DNA of 43,930 nt from Collinsella sp. BG-O-102. GTDB taxonomy: Bacteria > Actinomycetota > Coriobacteriia > Coriobacteriales > Coriobacteriaceae. The translations under genes and the position numbers were made by a program. The stretch covers positions 1 to 43,930 of the forward strand of contig NZ_JAMOKO010000017.1 in NCBI RefSeq assembly GCF_023656745.1. The letters are read 5' to 3'. Shown piece after piece: positions 16,801 through 25,973 of the stretch; position 1 is the stretch's first letter; each line of letters starts with the position of its first letter. Under the pieces are notes generated by a model. It worked only from the letters and a program-made list of their open reading frames with translations. It ran no database searches and was not told the DNA's origin.

Positions 16801-18582
16801 ATGCTGCTTACGCAAACGACAACGCCCGAGGACGTCAAGGCTCTTAATCGCGCCGAGCTCCCGCAGCTCTGCGGCGAGATCCGCCAGGCAATCCTCGAAA
16901 GCTCCGCCGCCGTCGGCGGGCACGTTGCCCCCAACCTGGGCGTCGTTGAGCTTACGGTTGCGCTTCATCGCGTGTTTAACTCTCCCACCGACAAGATTGT
17001 CTTTGACGTGTCGCACCAGACCTACGCTCACAAGGCGCTGACCGGGCGCGCGTACACCTATATCGATCCGGAACGTTATGGTGAGGCTTCTGGCTTTGCC
17101 AATCCCGACGAGTCCGAGCACGACCTGTTCGCCATGGGCCATACCTCGACCTCGGTGAGCCTGGGCTGCGGCCTGGCGCACGCTCGCGACCTGGCGGGCG
17201 ATACGTACAACGTCATTACCGTTATTGGCGACGGCTCGCTTTCGGGCGGCCTGGCGTTTGAGGGCTTTAACAATGCCGCCGAACTCGATAGCAACCTGAT
17301 CATCATCGTCAATGACAACGACCAGTCCATTGCCGAGAACCATGGCGGCCTGTATCGCAATCTGGCCGAGCTGCGCGCCAGCAACGGCACCTGCGAGCGC
17401 AACGTTTTCCGCGCGATGGGGCTCGACTACCGCTATCTGGACGCCGGTAACGATGTGTTGGCCCTCGTCGACGCGCTGCAGGAACTGCGCAATATCGATC
17501 ATCCCATCGTGCTGCACGTCTCCACCGCCAAGGGCAAGGGCTTTGAGCCAGCCCAAAGCGACCCCGAGCGCTGGCACCACGTGGGTCCGTTTGACATGGC
17601 GACCGGGCGCAAGCTCTGCCCGGGCCATCCGAGCGAGCCCGCGCCGCGCACCTATGCTGACATTACGGGCGAGGCGCTCAGCGCCGCCATCGAGCGCGAT
17701 CCACAGGTCGTTGGCATCACGGCCGCCACGCCCTACATTATGGGCTTTACACCCGAGCTTCGCGCTGCCGCCGGCAAACAGTTCGTCGATGTGGGCATTG
17801 CCGAGGAGCACGCCGTGACCTTTGCCACCGCGCTTGCGCGCTCGGGCGCCAAGCCAGTCTTTGGTGTGTACGGCACGTTTTTGCAGCGCGCCTACGACGA
17901 GCTGTGGCACGACCTGTGCCTCAACGACGCCCCCGCAACCATTTTGGTGTTTGGTGCGTCAATCTTTGGCACCACGTCCGAGACGCACCTCTCGTTCTTT
18001 GATATTTCCATGCTGGGCGGTCTTCCCAACATGCACTACTTGGCGCCGGCCTGCATGGAGGAATATCTGTCCATGCTGAGCTGGTCGCTCGACCACCGCG
18101 AGCATCCCGTGGCAATCCGCGTACCGGGCATCGGCCTGGTGAGCCGTCCCGACCTTGCGCCCGCCGAAGACACCGACTACAGCGCCGTTCGCTATAACGT
18201 GGTGCGTCAGGGCCGCGACGTTGCCGTGCTTGCGCTCGGCGACTTCTTTGAGTTGGGCGAGCGCGTGGCAAACCGCTTGGCCGCCGAGTACGGCATCGAG
18301 GCCACGCTCGTCAACCCGCGCTTTGCAACCGAGCTCGATCGCGAGTTCCTCGACAGCCTTGTCGCCGAGCATCGCGTTGTCGTCACCCTCGAGGACGGCA
18401 TCTTGGACGGCGGCTGGGGCGAGCGCGTGGCGTGCTACCTGGCCTGCACGCCCGTGCGCACGCGCACCTTCGGCATCGCCAAGGGCTTCCCCGACCGCTA
18501 CGACCCCAACGAACTGCTCGCGCAGAACGGCATGACGGTCGAGAACATGGCCGCCGAAGCCGCAAGACTACTCAACGAGTAA
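16801..18582 (+). CDS. dxs: 1-deoxy-D-xylulose-5-phosphate synthase-like transketolase
   Basis: A 593-residue ThDP enzyme with the three-domain order of DXS. It has the N-terminal His (GGHVAPNLGVVE, His41), FDVSHQTYAHKALTGR (~68-83), GHTSTSVS, the ThDP/metal motif GDGSLSGGLAFEGFNN with NDNDQSI, the pyrimidine domain VGIAEEHAVTFATALA with the catalytic Glu, and a C-terminal transketolase-C domain. DXS condenses pyruvate and glyceraldehyde-3-phosphate at the start of the MEP isoprenoid pathway and also feeds thiamine and pyridoxal synthesis. It is 30-50 residues shorter than typical DXS and has Ser where most have Gly in DVGHQ. A divergent paralog of the canonical enzyme is possible. Followed by a strong terminator. 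Confidence 0.8.
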   Translation: MLLTQTTTPEDVKALNRAELPQLCGEIRQAILESSAAVGGHVAPNLGVVELTVALHRVFNSPTDKIVFDVSHQTYAHKALTGRAYTYIDPERYGEASGFANPDESEHDLFAMGHTSTSVSLGCGLAHARDLAGDTYNVITVIGDGSLSGGLAFEGFNNAAELDSNLIIIVNDNDQSIAENHGGLYRNLAELRASNGTCERNVFRAMGLDYRYLDAGNDVLALVDALQELRNIDHPIVLHVSTAKGKGFEPAQSDPERWHHVGPFDMATGRKLCPGHPSEPAPRTYADITGEALSAAIERDPQVVGITAATPYIMGFTPELRAAAGKQFVDVGIAEEHAVTFATALARSGAKPVFGVYGTFLQRAYDELWHDLCLNDAPATILVFGASIFGTTSETHLSFFDISMLGGLPNMHYLAPACMEEYLSMLSWSLDHREHPVAIRVPGIGLVSRPDLAPAEDTDYSAVRYNVVRQGRDVAVLALGDFFELGERVANRLAAEYGIEATLVNPRFATELDREFLDSLVAEHRVVVTLEDGILDGGWGERVACYLACTPVRTRTFGIAKGFPDRYDPNELLAQNGMTVENMAAEAARLLNE

Positions 18583-18585
18583 GAA

Positions 18586-18628
18586 AACCTCCGCAAGGAA
18601 AGCACCCCCCTGCGGAGGTTTTTGTTTT
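18586..18628 (+). terminator. Terminator of the DXS-like gene
   Basis: AACCTCCGCA (18586-18595) pairs with TGCGGAGGTT (18611-18620), followed by TTTGTTTT. It starts four bases after the stop codon. Confidence 0.92.
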
Positions 18629-18641
18629 CGCGACGCGATTA

Positions 18642-18859
18642 TCTCAATCTGTAACATCTAGGGCCCGAATTCCCGTCTAACTGTTACAGATCTAGACAAG
18701 ACGTCTTAGTCCCTGACCTTTGTCTCAATCTGTAACAGATAGAGACCTTTTGTCCGTCCAGATGTTACAGATCGAGACATTCGAATTCCCCTGAAGAGAA
18801 AATCTCGATCTGCAACAGTTAGAACCCATTTCCTCGTCTACCTGTTACTGATTGAGACA
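18642..18859. repeat. Three tandem ~57-bp palindromic units
   Basis: Units at 18642-18698, 18723-18779 and 18803-18859. Each begins TCTCAATCTGTAACA (or TCTCGATCTGCAACA) and ends with a near-perfect inverse, TGTTACAGATCGAGACA-like. The loops are about 25 bp and differ in sequence. The period is about 81 bp. There is no coding potential. This looks like an intergenic REP/BIME-type cluster or a structured transcript between the DXS-like gene and the amino-acid importer. Confidence 0.8.
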
Positions 18860-18912
18860 AAACAGCGAGGCGGGCCGTCCGAAAAGCACTATCTCAGCAG
18901 CAACAACCGACG

Positions 18913-18961
18913 TTTGCCCAGATAAAACCTGCCAAAATAAACCTGTCCCTTTTTGGTAGGT
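18913..18961 (+). repeat. Dispersed hairpin repeat, copy 1
   Basis: TTTGCCCA then GATAAAACCTGCCAAAATAA and ACCTGTCCCTTTTTGGTAGGT. The outer parts ACCTGCCAAAA and TTTTTGGTAGGT form an imperfect hairpin. Near-identical copies lie at 28891-28931, 31153-31201 and (inverted) 39118-39152. Confidence 0.85.
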
Positions 18962-19003
18962 AGAATAACCCATAAGACAAGTATGTTTCTGAGTTATTTC
19001 GTG

Positions 19004-19033
19004 TTGACCCATTTGAGCGCAATAGGGTATAAC
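19004..19033 (+). promoter_or_regulatory. Promoter of the amino-acid importer
   Basis: TTGACC (19004-19009) and TATAAC (19028-19033) are 18 bp apart, about 40 bp upstream of the ATG at 19075. It is the best-matching sigma-70-type promoter in this part of the window. Confidence 0.65.
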
Positions 19034-19074
19034 TCTACTCAACCACTAGGATTTTTTGAGAAAGGTGTTCTCCT

Positions 19075-20070
19075 ATGAGCAAGAACCTCTCCCAGCAGGT
19101 CGTTCTCGACCGCCGCGGCTTCGTTGCCGCCACCTTCGCAACCGTCGCCGGCCTTGGTCTTGCCGGCTGCTCCGACACCAGCGCCGAGGCCGACAAGGGT
19201 TCCGCCGCCGGCTCCTCCAAGGGCTCCGAGGATACCGAGGTTTCCGCTACGCTCGATGCCAAGGCATTCGACAAGCTCGTCGACAACGGCCCCAAAGCCG
19301 ACGACGATGCCATCGCCGCCAGCACCTGGGCCACGGCCGTCAAGGACGCCGGCGTCTTTAAGATCGGTGGCGTTCAGACCTCCACGCTCTTCTCCCTCCT
19401 CAACGAGAAAGACGGTCAGACCCGCGGCTTCGATGCCGGTATCGCACAGCTCCTGTCCAACTACATTCTGGGCGAGAACAAGGTCGAGATCACCCAGGTG
19501 ACCTCGGACACGCGCGAGTCTGTCCTGCAGAACGGCCAGGTCGACGCCGTCTTTGCCACCTACACCATCACTGACGAGCGCAAGAAGCTCGTCTCCTTCG
19601 CCGGCCCCTACTACTACACGCAGCAGGCCATCCTGGTGCTCGCCGATAACGACGACATCAAGAGCGTCGACGACCTGGCCGACAAGAACGTCGCCGTCCA
19701 GTCCGGCTCCAACGGCCCCGCCATCCTGGAGGAGTTCGTTCCCAAGGCCAGCCAGCAGGAGTTCAAGACCGACGAGGAGGCCCGCCAGGCACTCCAGCAG
19801 GGTCGCGTTGACGCCTATGTCATCGACAACAACATGCAGCAAAGCGCCCTGGTCCGCGAGCCCGGTAAGTACAAGATCGCCGGCAAGCCCTTCGGCAGCA
19901 AGGAGCCCTACGGCATCGGCCTGCCGCTCGATTCCGACGGCGTCGCCTTTGTCAACGACTTCCTTAAGAAGATTGAGGACGACGGCACCTGGACCGAGCT
20001 GTGGCAGATCTGCATCGGTGACCGCACGGGTGACACCAATGTTCCCGAGCTGCCCGAGATCGGCGCCTAG
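19075..20070 (+). CDS. Amino-acid ABC transporter substrate-binding lipoprotein
   Basis: A 331-residue periplasmic-binding-type protein (solute-binding family 3). The N-terminus has a twin-arginine-like DRRGFVAATFATVAG stretch followed by the lipobox LAGC (Cys32), so it is likely a lipid-anchored receptor. A Ser/Ala/Glu-rich linker follows, then the family-3 fold: FKIGGVQTSTLF, RGFDAGIAQLL, VFATYTITDERKKLVSFAGPYY, VAVQSGSNGPAI, and the IGLPLDSDG segment. It captures a polar amino acid, probably glutamate, glutamine or a relative, for the two permeases and ATPase that follow. A hairpin between this gene and the permeases may keep receptor levels higher than membrane components. Confidence 0.88.
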   Translation: MSKNLSQQVVLDRRGFVAATFATVAGLGLAGCSDTSAEADKGSAAGSSKGSEDTEVSATLDAKAFDKLVDNGPKADDDAIAASTWATAVKDAGVFKIGGVQTSTLFSLLNEKDGQTRGFDAGIAQLLSNYILGENKVEITQVTSDTRESVLQNGQVDAVFATYTITDERKKLVSFAGPYYYTQQAILVLADNDDIKSVDDLADKNVAVQSGSNGPAILEEFVPKASQQEFKTDEEARQALQQGRVDAYVIDNNMQQSALVREPGKYKIAGKPFGSKEPYGIGLPLDSDGVAFVNDFLKKIEDDGTWTELWQICIGDRTGDTNVPELPEIGA

Positions 20071-20158
20071 GCAACGCGCCTAGTAACGGCCGCAACGAAA
20101 CCATACGGAAACGCACGGTGCGCTTTATTGCGCTAAACTGTTTCCTTACTGAGTTGTC

Positions 20159-20190
20159 GGGGCTTCCGTACACACGGGAGCCCCTTTCCT
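20159..20190 (+). terminator. Intra-operon hairpin (partial terminator/processing site)
   Basis: GGGGCTTCCGT (20159-20169) pairs with ACGGGAGCCCC (20174-20184) apart from one T-G position, followed by TTTCCTT. It lies between the binding-protein gene and the first permease gene. Confidence 0.75.
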
Positions 20191-20208
20191 TATCGGCGGG
20201 AGGTCCGC

Positions 20209-20868
20209 ATGAGTCTCTCCGAGCTCTGGTCGCTCTATGGCCAGAACTACATTGACGCGCTGCTAGCAACCTGGGGCATGACGCTTGAGTCGTTTGCCAT
20301 CGCCATGGTGCTGGCCGTCGCCGTCACCGTGATGCGCGTGTCGCCGCTCAAGCCGCTGCGCGTCTTTGGCGACCTGTATGTCCAGGTCTTCCGTAACATC
20401 CCCGGCATCGCGCTGCTCATTATCGTCGTCTACGCATTGCCGCCGCTCAAGGTCGTCCTGCCCTACCGCACCTGCGTTATCGTCGCCACGGTGTTGCTGG
20501 GCTCGGCCTTTGGCTCCGAGAACTTTATGAGCGGCATCAACACCGTCGGCGTCGGCCAGGTGGAAGCCGCCCGCTCGCTGGGCATGAGCTTCAGCCGTAT
20601 CCTCGCCAAGATCGTGATTCCGCAGGCGCTGCGCTCGAGCGTGCTGCCCATGACCAACCTCTTTATCGCCGTCATGCTCACCACCGCGCTCGGCAGTCAG
20701 GTGCCGCTTAAACCGCAGGAGCTCACCGGCGTGGTGAGCTACATCAACACACGCTCGCTCGGCGGCGTCGCCGCGTTCTTTATCTCGGCGCTCGGCTACC
20801 TGGGCACGGCCTTTGTGGTGAGCCACATTGGCAACTATATCGATAAGAAGGTGAGGATCCTCCGATGA
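20209..20868 (+). CDS. Amino-acid ABC transporter permease, first subunit
   Basis: A 219-residue permease of the polar amino-acid family (HisMQ/GlnP type) with about five membrane helices. The ATPase-contact EAA loop is clear: EAARSLGMSFSRILAKIVIP with following QALRSSVLP. GGGAGG lies eight bases upstream of the ATG. Its stop overlaps the start of the second permease by four bases (ATGA), indicating coupled translation and a heterodimeric channel. It works with the receptor at 19075 and the ATPase at 21735. Confidence 0.9.
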   Translation: MSLSELWSLYGQNYIDALLATWGMTLESFAIAMVLAVAVTVMRVSPLKPLRVFGDLYVQVFRNIPGIALLIIVVYALPPLKVVLPYRTCVIVATVLLGSAFGSENFMSGINTVGVGQVEAARSLGMSFSRILAKIVIPQALRSSVLPMTNLFIAVMLTTALGSQVPLKPQELTGVVSYINTRSLGGVAAFFISALGYLGTAFVVSHIGNYIDKKVRILR

Positions 20869-21698
20869 GCAAGCACTCCACCTCCGCGCTCACCATGCGC
20901 GATGCGCTCTACGAGGCTCCCGGCCCCAAGATGCGCGCCAAGATTCGCGTCGGCACCGCCATCTCACTTGTTGCCGTGGCCGCGCTCATCGCTCTGGTAC
21001 TGCAGCGCTTTTATGTGACCGGCCAGCTTTCGGTCCATTACTGGTACTTCTTTACGCACCTCACCACCTGGAAGTTCCTGCTTGCCGGTTTTGAGGGCAC
21101 GGTAAAGGTCGCGCTCACCGCCGGCGCCATCGCGCTGGTACTGGGCTTAGCCCTCATGCTCGGCCGTACCAGCGACATCAAGCCGCTGCAGCTGGTCTGC
21201 CGCGTGCTCACCGATTTCTTCCGTGGCGTGCCGAGCCTGCTGTTCATCTACTTCTTCTTTTTGGTGCTGCCTCAGTACAAGATTTCACTGCCGTCGTTTT
21301 GGATGCTCACGCTTCCCGTCGCGCTCGCCGCGGCCGGCGTACTCGCCGAGATCTTCCGCGCCGGCGTCAATGCCGTGCCGCGCGGCCAGGTCGAGGCCGC
21401 CCAGGCACTCGGTCTCTCCAAGGCTAAAATCACTTTTAAAATCGTGCTGCCGCAGGCCATTCGGTTTATCATTCCGTCGTTGATTTCGCAGCTTGTGGTC
21501 GTCGTCAAAGACACCACCGTCGCCTACGTGGTGAGCTACCCCGACCTTATGCAAAACGCCCGCGTGCTCATTACCAACTACGACGCCCTCGTGTCGGTCT
21601 ACCTGGTGATCGCGGTCATCTATATCCTCATCAACGTCGCGATCAACAAGGCCGCTGTCTACGTTTCGCACAAGACCGGCGCGACCATCATTCGCTAA
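20865..21698 (+). CDS. Amino-acid ABC transporter permease, second subunit
   Basis: A 277-residue permease with a hydrophilic N-terminal extension of about 35 residues before the first helix. Its EAA loop reads EAAQALGLSKAKITFKIVLP and then QAIRFIIPSLISQLV. The segment FRGVPSLLFIYFFF is also typical of HisMQ-type permeases. Start overlaps the previous gene by four bases. It should pair with the first permease to form the channel. Confidence 0.9.
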   Translation: MSKHSTSALTMRDALYEAPGPKMRAKIRVGTAISLVAVAALIALVLQRFYVTGQLSVHYWYFFTHLTTWKFLLAGFEGTVKVALTAGAIALVLGLALMLGRTSDIKPLQLVCRVLTDFFRGVPSLLFIYFFFLVLPQYKISLPSFWMLTLPVALAAAGVLAEIFRAGVNAVPRGQVEAAQALGLSKAKITFKIVLPQAIRFIIPSLISQLVVVVKDTTVAYVVSYPDLMQNARVLITNYDALVSVYLVIAVIYILINVAINKAAVYVSHKTGATIIR

Positions 21699-21734
21699 CG
21701 CTTTACCATTTCGAGTCATAAGGAGCCGAGCACC

Positions 21735-22499
<765 letters not shown>

Positions 22500-22550
22500 C
22501 CCAATTGCCACGCGGGCAAATTCATCAGTAACGTTTGCCCCGCGCCACCC

Positions 22551-23396
22551 ATGCACCATGTCCACCCGGATTCGAAAGCAACACCTATGATCGGAACCCA
22601 TACCTCCTCGTCCTATACCCCGCACGTCGACGTTGCCCCCGCCGACCGTCCACTCATCCTGGTGGCGCCGCGTTGGGAAGGGGCAAAGCCGTTTTTAAGC
22701 GAAACGCTCTCCCCCAACGAAGAAATCGCAAGTGTCTTTGTCGATGCCATCCTTGCCGCCGGCGGCCTGCCGCTGCAGATGTCCATCACCGAGGACATTG
22801 AGGTCATCCGTCATTACGTCGATATCGCCGACGGCATCGCCATTCCCGGTGGCCCGGATGTCAATCCCAAACGTTGGGGCGATGATCGACCCTACGACCC
22901 CACCCTCTGCTGCGAGATCCGTGATAGTTTTGAGTTCAAGCTGGTCGACGAGGTGCTCCGCGCCAAAAAGCCGCTCTTTACCACCTGCCGCGGCACGCAG
23001 CTGCTCAACGTCGCCACCGGCGGCACCCTGTGCATGGACGTGCCGAGCCTGGGCGCTCGCGAGGGCCGCACGCAGTGGCGCCATACCCACGTGCTCAACG
23101 ACCCTGTGCATCCCGTCGAGGTCGTGCCGGGCTCGCTGCTGGAGCGCGCGGTTGGCGGGCACAGGCTGATCCAGACCAACTCGGCACATCACTGCTGCGT
23201 CGATCGTCTGGGTAAAAGCACGCGCTTGGTCGCCAAGGCAACCGACGGCGTTCCCGAGTGCATCGAAGTCGAAGGCCAGCCTTTCTGCCTGGGCGTGCAA
23301 TGGCACCCTGAGTACACGTGGAAGACGCTCGAGACCGACTTTAACCTGTGGAAGTCGTTTGTCGAGGCAGCGGCCAAGGTAAAGCAGGCCCGCTAG
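22551..23396 (+). CDS. Class-I glutamine-amidotransferase-like hydrolase (PuuD/C26 family)
   Basis: A 281-residue protein of the gamma-glutamyl-gamma-aminobutyrate hydrolase (peptidase C26) family. The nucleophile elbow is FTTCRGTQLLNVATGG (Cys146), the His-Glu pair is in QWHPE (His252, Glu254), and the conserved IPGGPDVNPKRWG is at ~97-110. Family members cut gamma-glutamyl amides, for example in polyamine breakdown. An alternative start at 22587 (MIGTHTSS) is possible; neither start has a strong ribosome binding site. It follows the amino-acid importer by 51 bp, so the importer may bring in glutamate or a gamma-glutamyl compound. That link is inference. Confidence 0.82.
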   Translation: MHHVHPDSKATPMIGTHTSSSYTPHVDVAPADRPLILVAPRWEGAKPFLSETLSPNEEIASVFVDAILAAGGLPLQMSITEDIEVIRHYVDIADGIAIPGGPDVNPKRWGDDRPYDPTLCCEIRDSFEFKLVDEVLRAKKPLFTTCRGTQLLNVATGGTLCMDVPSLGAREGRTQWRHTHVLNDPVHPVEVVPGSLLERAVGGHRLIQTNSAHHCCVDRLGKSTRLVAKATDGVPECIEVEGQPFCLGVQWHPEYTWKTLETDFNLWKSFVEAAAKVKQAR

Positions 23397-23419
23397 CTCG
23401 CGAACCGCATAACAGATAA

Positions 23420-23458
23420 GGGCGCCCCGCCGGCCACATGGTCCGGCGGGGCGCCCTA
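23420..23458. terminator. Bidirectional terminator
   Basis: GGGCGCCCCGCCGG (23420-23433) and CCGGCGGGGCGCCC (23443-23456) form a perfect 14-bp stem with a CCACATGGT loop. It lies between two convergent genes. T-runs are weak, but the stem is very stable. Confidence 0.8.
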
Positions 23459-23501
23459 TTACCTATATGCTGCCGGCACACAGTCCAAGGCTCGCAAGCT
23501 C

Positions 23502-23858
23502 TTATTCAGCCGCCTCGCGCAGGGCCGACATCGTAGCCGCATATTGCTGCTGCAGTGCATGCATTCCCTCGCGTGCGCCGTCAACGGCATCGGCGCCGCG
23601 CAGCGCATCGGTCACCACAACCGCCGGCTCGTACAGATTATCGAATCCCAGGTTCTGGCTCACGCCCTTGAGCGTATGCACTGCCATAAACGCACCTTCG
23701 GCGTCTCCTGCCGCCATGGCGGCCTCCAGTTTGTCCATGCTCTCGTCATCCAAAAACTTGAGGGCAAAGCGAGCAAGCATTTCCTCGCCCATCAGCCGAG
23801 CGCACGCGTCATCATAATTAGCGCCGATCTTCTCATACGCCTCACGCATGGAAATCAT
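23502..23858 (-). CDS. Histidine phosphotransfer (Hpt) domain protein
   Basis: A 118-residue all-helical Hpt protein. The phosphoacceptor motif is FMAVHTLKGVSQNLGF, with His at about residue 61, followed by a second helix pair. Such proteins shuttle phosphate between a hybrid kinase and a receiver. AAAGGAG precedes the ATG. The gene lies 23 bp after the REC-containing gene on the same strand, so it likely exchanges phosphate with that receiver. No histidine kinase is in the window. Confidence 0.85.
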   Translation of the reverse strand: MISMREAYEKIGANYDDACARLMGEEMLARFALKFLDDESMDKLEAAMAAGDAEGAFMAVHTLKGVSQNLGFDNLYEPAVVVTDALRGADAVDGAREGMHALQQQYAATMSALREAAE

Positions 23859-23881
23859 GGATTAAAACTCCTTTGGTCAAA

Positions 23882-25762
23882 CTAAATCGTGGGAAACGCA
23901 ACAACGTCGGCGGGGCGTGCCAACGTCTCAGCAATACGGTCTTGCACCTCGAGCAGGCAGTCGAGCAACAGTGGGTTAAAGGTGCCGCACTTACCGTCCA
24001 GAATCATCTGGATCGCCTCCTTGTGCGGGATAGCGTCCTTGTACACGCGCACGCTCGTCAGCGCATCATACACGTCGGCCACCGAGACCACCTGCGCGGC
24101 AATGGGAATCTCGGCGCCCTTAAGGCCATCGGGATAGCCCTTGCCGTCCCAGCGCTCGTGATGCCAACGCGCAATCTGGTACGCATATTCCATAAGCGCA
24201 TTGCCAACGTGATGGCTACCCAGCTCACGCAGCATGTCGGCGCCCATCGTGGTATGCGTCTTCATAATCTCGAACTCCTCGGGCGTAAGGCGCCCGGGTT
24301 TGTTGAGAATCGCATCGTCAATCGACATCTTGCCGATATCGTGCAGCGCCGAAGCCAGGGCAATCGTGGAGCGTTCCTCATTGTCGAGGGAGATCGTGTC
24401 GCTACGCTGGACCAGACAGTCAAGCAGCAGCTCGGTCAGCTTCTCGATGTTCGTAACGTGCCTGCCGCTCTCACCATTGCGAAGCTCCATGACACCGGCC
24501 ATGATGTCGATGAGCATGCGACTGTTCTTGACGCGCTCGTTGTACTGCTGGGACAGCAGACTCGTCAGGCGGCGCTGTTTGGCGTATAGGCGGATGGTGT
24601 TGCTTACACGGCGGCGCACGACACGGGAGTCAAACGGGCGGTTGATATAGTCCGAGGCGCCCAGCTCGTACGCGCGCAGAACCATATCATCGGAATCTTC
24701 GCTCGAAATCATGATGAAAGGCAGATTGTCGATACCCGATCGGCGTGACAGATCGGCCAGCACCTCAAAGCCGCTTATGCCCGGCATGACAATATCCAGC
24801 AGCACGAGCGACAACTCATCGCCATAGCGGTCGACCATGTCGAGCGCCGTACGACCGTTGGCGGCCTCGAGGATGCAATACTCGTCCTTGAGCATCTCGT
24901 TGAGAATGGCTCGGTTCATCTCGGAGTCATCGACAATAAGCACCAAAGGCTTTTCGCTTTGGAAGGCTTCGATGGAATCGGCATCGGTCACGACCGTACC
25001 GGCTTTTGCCTTAGCGCGGCTCAATAACTGGACAGCGCGGCCAACGCCCTCATCGACCGTCTCGCCATGAATGCGAACGCCACCAACACATGCCGTCAAG
25101 CTCACGTACTCATGGCCCGGAACAATCGTGGCATGAACGGCATCGGACACCTGATGCAGGCGACGGGTGAAGTCATCGGAGGGAATATTGGGCATGACGA
25201 CCACAAACTTGTCGCAGCCGTAGCGCACAAGCTCGTCAGTCGAACGAATTCCGCTGCGTATGGCCGTCGCCACAGCACCGAGCGCAAGGTCGCCGGCATG
25301 ACGGCCACACGTATCGTTAAAGACCCTAAAATCATCAAGGTCGATCACCGCAACGCCGGCATTCATGCGGGCGCTACGGAGCTTTTCCTCGTAATATCGG
25401 CGATTGCGCACACCCGTCAGCACGTCGGTGTAGACGAGGTCCTCTTCTGCAGCCTCTTGCTCATCGATCGGACGCACCATCAGCAGGACGTGAGGCTCGC
25501 CCTCGACCTTCAGAGGGCGCAGGCGAGCGCGGTACTCGGTACCATCATTGAGCAGCTGCTCCGATACATCATCGGAACCTGCCAAGGCCTCAAGACTTGA
25601 CTGACGCAGACAAGGGCACCGATTGCCGGCGAGCAGGCAGTTAGGCTCGTTCTTAATCTGATCGGCCGACAGCAAACGCACCACGGGGTAGGTCTTCGCG
25701 ACGCGGGCGACCTCGGCGGCAGCCTCCTCGTCGGTTAGATTGACCTCGTGATTATTGAGCAT
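23882..25762 (-). CDS. Hybrid signalling protein: degenerate GGDEF, REC, HD-GYP
   Basis: A 626-residue protein. Residues 1-105 are an unassigned N-terminal region with Cys pairs (NCLLAGNRCPCL). Residues ~108-255 are a GGDEF-like domain (YTDVLTGVRNRRYYEEKL) whose active-site motif reads GCDKF instead of GG[D/E]EF, so cyclase activity is probably lost. Residues ~270-390 are a receiver (LIVDDSEMNR, phospho-Asp in LVLLDIVMPG). Residues ~407-620 are an HD-GYP domain (ALHDIGKMSIDDAILNKPG, TTMGADML, HHERWDGKGYPDGLKG, VADVYDALTS). The HD-GYP residues look intact, so hydrolysis of c-di-GMP is plausible. It probably forms a unit with the Hpt gene. Confidence 0.88.
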   Translation of the reverse strand: MLNNHEVNLTDEEAAAEVARVAKTYPVVRLLSADQIKNEPNCLLAGNRCPCLRQSSLEALAGSDDVSEQLLNDGTEYRARLRPLKVEGEPHVLLMVRPIDEQEAAEEDLVYTDVLTGVRNRRYYEEKLRSARMNAGVAVIDLDDFRVFNDTCGRHAGDLALGAVATAIRSGIRSTDELVRYGCDKFVVVMPNIPSDDFTRRLHQVSDAVHATIVPGHEYVSLTACVGGVRIHGETVDEGVGRAVQLLSRAKAKAGTVVTDADSIEAFQSEKPLVLIVDDSEMNRAILNEMLKDEYCILEAANGRTALDMVDRYGDELSLVLLDIVMPGISGFEVLADLSRRSGIDNLPFIMISSEDSDDMVLRAYELGASDYINRPFDSRVVRRRVSNTIRLYAKQRRLTSLLSQQYNERVKNSRMLIDIMAGVMELRNGESGRHVTNIEKLTELLLDCLVQRSDTISLDNEERSTIALASALHDIGKMSIDDAILNKPGRLTPEEFEIMKTHTTMGADMLRELGSHHVGNALMEYAYQIARWHHERWDGKGYPDGLKGAEIPIAAQVVSVADVYDALTSVRVYKDAIPHKEAIQMILDGKCGTFNPLLLDCLLEVQDRIAETLARPADVVAFPTI

Positions 25763-25973
25763 ATGGGGCCCTTTCTATCGTTACGCACGGCAACGGTGCA
25801 TATCAATTGGTACAAGGGTAACATCTAACAGCTGAAGGCAAACGCGCGATTATCGTTGCATTTTTATGACCTGGCAAACGGCGGTAATGGAGCCGCGGGC
25901 GCGCGGTTATGGGCGCATTCGTTAACAATGACGAAACGCTAACAGCCCCTCTCCCCGCAGGTCATCGAGCGTG

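Noticed and set aside
18642-18859. A small CRISPR array at the three tandem repeats
   Set aside because: Units are long palindromes with variable loops, with a total of three and a different repeat structure from the real array. Spacing is ~81 bp with 57-bp units, so not a repeat-spacer pattern.
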